A DNA stretch of 7,282 nt, taken from contig DAOVMN010000106.1 of NCBI GenBank assembly GCA_030630685.1, forward strand, positions 1 to 7,282. Direction: 5' to 3'. The notes beneath the pieces were generated by a model that saw only the letters and a program-made list of their open reading frames with translations, made no database searches and was not told the DNA's origin. Both the position numbers and the translations under genes were made by a program. How positions within the stretch are numbered: position 1 is the first letter of the stretch; each line of letters starts with the position of its first letter. Shown here one piece after another: positions 5,107 through 7,282 of the stretch. Origin of the DNA: Thermoplasmata archaeon (GTDB taxonomy: Archaea > Thermoplasmatota > DAOVMN01).

Positions 5107-5331
5107 CTCCAGCATGTCCGATAACATCGGTATATCCGACATCGATGTCGGATATCCTTCCATTTTGGTGTTATATCTGAACTTAATGTCGGATATGCCT
5201 GCCTGGGTGTAAATTTCTGTTGCCTTACTGCCCTTGTGTCCCAAAGCCTCGAAATATGTTGTTCTACTCATATTCCTTCTCACTACCTCTTGTTCCCGCT
5301 CTTGTTCGGCTGGCACCGGCCATTCTATCAA
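5089..5331 (-). pseudogene. Tyrosine recombinase C-terminal remnant
   Basis: An 80-codon frame whose middle reads FEALGHKGSKATEIYTQAGISDI (residues 28 onward). This matches the end of tyrosine recombinases, where LGH-x-S/G-x3-T-x-x-Y-T(H/Q) holds the last catalytic histidine and the nucleophilic tyrosine (here Y41). Everything upstream is missing: no RHSFATH-like box or arginine motif appears in any minus frame up to the island boundary, and residues 1-25 do not fit the family. Its only start is a weak TTG. The tail after Y41 repeats S-D-I/M because it overlies repeated DNA. It lies just inside the right 27-bp repeat, where an integrase gene would be expected. It looks more like phage or plasmid integrases than integron IntI, whose tail usually reads LGHSDVSTT. 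Confidence 0.6.
5114..5196. repeat. 24-bp perfect palindrome and related 11-mers
   Basis: ATATCCGACAT-CG-ATGTCGGATAT (5132-5155) is a perfect palindrome. Its half ATGTCGGATAT recurs at 5186-5196, and a one-base variant of its first ten bases (ATGTCCGATA) lies at 5114-5123. Four copies within 83 bp, some inverted, resemble operator or iteron clusters. They lie upstream of the cyclase-like gene, so they could control it. ATAACA (5121-5126) and TGTTAT (5169-5174) also enclose the palindrome as an outer stem. Confidence 0.7.
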
Positions 5332-5381
5332 TCCTCAAAAGGTTGATTCAGATCGGGTATGGAAAATAACATCAGACATCC

Positions 5382-5391
5382 TATTTAAGTA
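5382..5391. promoter_or_regulatory. TATA-like box between integrase remnant and pheT
   Basis: TATTTAAGTA resembles the TTTAAGT box of the membrane-protein promoter. As a plus-strand promoter it would give pheT a long leader running through the right 27-bp repeat; on the minus strand it could once have served the integrase gene. The box at 5494 is the better pheT candidate. Confidence 0.25.
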
Positions 5392-5438
5392 TTTTGAATT
5401 GGTCGGTCTATTCCGCCCCCCGACCCCCAGGCCATCAC

Positions 5439-5465
5439 GCCCGCGCAGTGCCTCCGGTCCTCTCG
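5439..5465. repeat. 27-bp direct repeat, right island boundary
   Basis: Partner of 3285-3311, one mismatch. Read on the minus strand in one frame, both copies encode REDRRHCAG and the mismatch is silent (TGT/TGC). It lies about 60 nt before the pheT start, so the host copy may belong to the pheT upstream region. Confidence 0.85.
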
Positions 5466-5493
5466 GCCCTGCGGGACGGGTAATGAGGAATCC

Positions 5494-5501
5494 ATAAATA
5501 C
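5494..5501 (+). promoter_or_regulatory. Archaeal TATA-like box for pheT
   Basis: ATAAATAC ends 24 nt before the ATG at 5526, the same octamer and nearly the same distance as at the asparaginase gene. No ribosome site precedes the ATG, so a leaderless or nearly leaderless transcript is likely. Confidence 0.5.
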
Positions 5502-5525
5502 CAATTAGAACGCTCCTTGGAAACG

Positions 5526-7223
5526 ATGCCTGTCATCAATCTCGATATCGCCGAGCTCAATAGACTGCTCGGCAAGGAATACCCGGTGGATGAGCTCATC
5601 AATAGAATCCCGATGATAGGGGCGGATGTCGGAAGCCCGGAGGGCGGTATCCTGCCTGTGGAGTTCTTCCCCAACCGCCCGGACATGTTCAGTATCGAAG
5701 GCTCTGCTCGCGCGCTGCGGTATTTCCTTGCCCCGGAGAAGGAACTCGAAAGGATGCCCTTGCCGGACTACCCGGTTAAACCCTCGGGTATCGGAATCGA
5801 TGTAGACCCCTCGGTCGGGGATGTGAGGCCCTATGTGGTGGGAGCCATTATCAGGGGGGTGGAGATGACCGATCAATTCATCCAATCCCTCATGGACCAT
5901 CAGGAGAGGCTTCACCTCTCTATCGGGCGGAAGCGCGTCAAGGCGGCCATAGGTGTGCATGACATCTCCATGGTCGAAGGGCCGTTCCGTTATACGACGG
6001 AATCCCCGGACTTCTCGTTTGTTCCCCTGATGAAGGATAAAGAGATGACACTTGATGAGATCCTGAACAGGCATGAAAAAGGGATCGCCTACGGACACAT
6101 CCTCGAAGGTAAAGACCGCTATCCCGTAATCCTGGACAGAAACGGTAATGTCCTTTCCTTTCCTCCGGTCATCAACGGTGTGCTTACGGCAGTAAGGGAG
6201 GATACAACCGACCTTTTCATTGATATTACAGGCATGGAACTCCGACCAGTTACCTTAGCGCTCAATATCCTTACCACCGCCTTTGCGGAAAGGGGAGCTG
6301 ATATCGAGAGCGTGGAGATTAACTATGACCCATCCCATCCGTTGATAGGCGGAGAGGGCCTTATTACCCCGGACCTTTCGTGGAGAAAGACCACGGTTTC
6401 TGTCAAGGAACTGAATCGCCTCCTCAACACATCGCTACCAGCCGAGGATTGGATTCTTCCATTCAAGAGGATGGCCCTCAGGGCGGAGCCTGTGAATGGA
6501 GGTAAGGAATTAAAGGTGGGGCATCCCGCCTACAGGGCGGATATACTCCATCCATGGGATATCTTCGAGGACGCTGCCATTGGCCTGGGTTATGAGAATA
6601 TCATAGAAGCCCACCCGAGTCTTCAGACAACAGGCGCACCCCTTGAGATTGTCCCACTGGTGCGAAGGTTCCAGAGGGCGATGACAGGGTTGGGCTTCAG
6701 CGAGGTCAAGACCCTCACACTAATAGGAAAGAAGGACGGATACGAAAACATGGACCATCCAGTGCCTGAGGATGACATTGTTCTCCTGAATCCCATTACC
6801 GGGGACCACACCCGCCTTCGCGTCTCCCTTCTCCCCTCACTGCTCTCCATTCTCAGGGCCAACCGGCACAGGGAGCTTCCCCAGAGGATATTCGAGGCAG
6901 GCATTGTGGTGGAAAATGGAAAGAATGTCTGGAAAGGGGCTGGCCTCGCTATTCATTATAGGGCCGGATTCACAGAGATAAAATCCACTGTTATTTCACT
7001 CCTGCCCGCATTTGGAAAAGTGTTCTCCCTCCACCCACTACCTCATCCCTCCTTTGTCTTAGGGAGGTGTGCGGGAATAAAGATTGGAGACAAAGAGATC
7101 GGATATTTCGGGGAGCTTCATCCAGGGGTCATCACGGCCTTCGAGCTGGAATATCCTGTCGTGGCATTCGAGGTTTACTTGGAGGCTCTGAGAAGGGTGC
7201 ATTCCCATTTTATGGGTAATTGA
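5526..7223 (+). CDS. pheT: Phenylalanine--tRNA ligase, beta subunit
   Basis: A 565-residue subunit of the (alpha-beta)2 enzyme that charges tRNA-Phe; the alpha subunit (PheS) carries the active site. The length and domain order are of the archaeal/eukaryotic type: N-terminal MPVINLDIAELNRLLG; a B3/B4 editing region at about 95-255 with GRKRVKAAIGVHD, FPPVING and DITGME; a B5 domain at about 285-365 with HPAYRADILHPWDIFEDAAIGLGYENI cut here to its key acidic residues D339, D345, E348 and D349; and a B6/B7 catalytic-like domain from about 375, with RRFQRAMTGLGFSEV, NPITGDHTRLRVSLLPSLL and QRIFEAG, ending in YFGELHPGVI. No EMAP or anticodon-binding domain. I prefer ATG 5526 to the TTG three codons earlier, because MPV is the usual family start and the promoter box fits. 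pheS is not in the window; upstream lies the accessory segment. Confidence 0.97.
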   Translation: MPVINLDIAELNRLLGKEYPVDELINRIPMIGADVGSPEGGILPVEFFPNRPDMFSIEGSARALRYFLAPEKELERMPLPDYPVKPSGIGIDVDPSVGDVRPYVVGAIIRGVEMTDQFIQSLMDHQERLHLSIGRKRVKAAIGVHDISMVEGPFRYTTESPDFSFVPLMKDKEMTLDEILNRHEKGIAYGHILEGKDRYPVILDRNGNVLSFPPVINGVLTAVREDTTDLFIDITGMELRPVTLALNILTTAFAERGADIESVEINYDPSHPLIGGEGLITPDLSWRKTTVSVKELNRLLNTSLPAEDWILPFKRMALRAEPVNGGKELKVGHPAYRADILHPWDIFEDAAIGLGYENIIEAHPSLQTTGAPLEIVPLVRRFQRAMTGLGFSEVKTLTLIGKKDGYENMDHPVPEDDIVLLNPITGDHTRLRVSLLPSLLSILRANRHRELPQRIFEAGIVVENGKNVWKGAGLAIHYRAGFTEIKSTVISLLPAFGKVFSLHPLPHPSFVLGRCAGIKIGDKEIGYFGELHPGVITAFELEYPVVAFEVYLEALRRVHSHFMGN

Positions 7224-7226
7224 GAA

Positions 7227-7257
7227 TCTCATTAACAACCGGGACTTTGTGATGAGA
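7227..7257. terminator. Weak stem-loop after pheT
   Basis: TCTCAT (7227-7232) pairs with ATGAGA (7252-7257) and ACAA (7235-7238) with TTGT (7247-7250), four bases after the pheT stop. No T-run follows, so termination is only suggested by position. Confidence 0.2.
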
Positions 7258-7282
7258 ATGGAATTCTAACTGCCTTATCGAC

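Noticed and set aside
3285..5465. tRNA gene as the integration target
   Set aside because: No TTC-arm or cloverleaf could be built around either repeat copy.
5385..5495. 36-codon minus-strand frame starting at 5495 and including REDRRHCAG
   Set aside because: It runs antisense through the pheT promoter and has no ribosome site; kept only as context for the repeat.
3177..5525. CRISPR array
   Set aside because: The repeats seen are tandem, paired or palindromic, with no regular repeat-spacer pattern.
5505..6098. Long minus-strand frame opposite pheT
   Set aside because: Antisense shadow of pheT; Arg/His-rich composition and no family signature.

Overview
The window reads as a piece of an archaeal chromosome. 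The strongest evidence is a full-length phenylalanyl-tRNA synthetase beta subunit of the short archaeal/eukaryotic type, without the bacterial EMAP and anticodon-binding domains. Supporting this are two genes with an ATAAATAC box 22-24 nt before an AUG that has no Shine-Dalgarno sequence (probably leaderless), other genes with GGTGA ribosome sites, and a surface protein rich in N-glycosylation sequons. A euryarchaeote is my best guess; I cannot place it further.

Layout. Left block (85-3176, all minus strand): an in-frame Cys-rich reading frame directly after the stop of an isoaspartyl peptidase/L-asparaginase (391-1290); a small repeat-rich gap holding a second, diverged copy of the 3' end of the next gene plus two tandem palindromes; a DHH-DHHA1 phosphoesterase (1432-2460); and, 8 nt upstream of it and probably cotranscribed, a three-helix membrane protein with an external Ig-like domain (2469-3176). 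Right block: pheT (5526-7223, plus strand), transcribed away from the left block.

Between the blocks lies an AT-rich accessory segment of about 2.15 kb, bounded by 27-bp direct repeats (3285-3311 and 5439-5465, one mismatch). It carries a GIY-YIG nuclease-domain protein (3512-4099), a class III nucleotidyl-cyclase-like protein (4262-5065), and the C-terminal remnant of a tyrosine recombinase (5089-5331). Each of the two intact genes is followed, in its direction of transcription, by a foldable element of about 90-100 nt. The two elements are recognisably homologous, end in boxes resembling the RYYYAAC / GTTRRRY boxes of integron attC sites, and contain two internal hairpins with mostly GAA loops. 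The arrangement gene-attC, gene-attC is that of an integron cassette array lacking its own integrase. This is the most interesting reading of the window, and it is an inference from motifs and architecture, not proven.

The host genes do housekeeping work (tRNA charging, isoaspartyl dipeptide/asparagine turnover, nucleotide or oligonucleotide hydrolysis). The inserted genes look like accessory, possibly defence-related, cargo.
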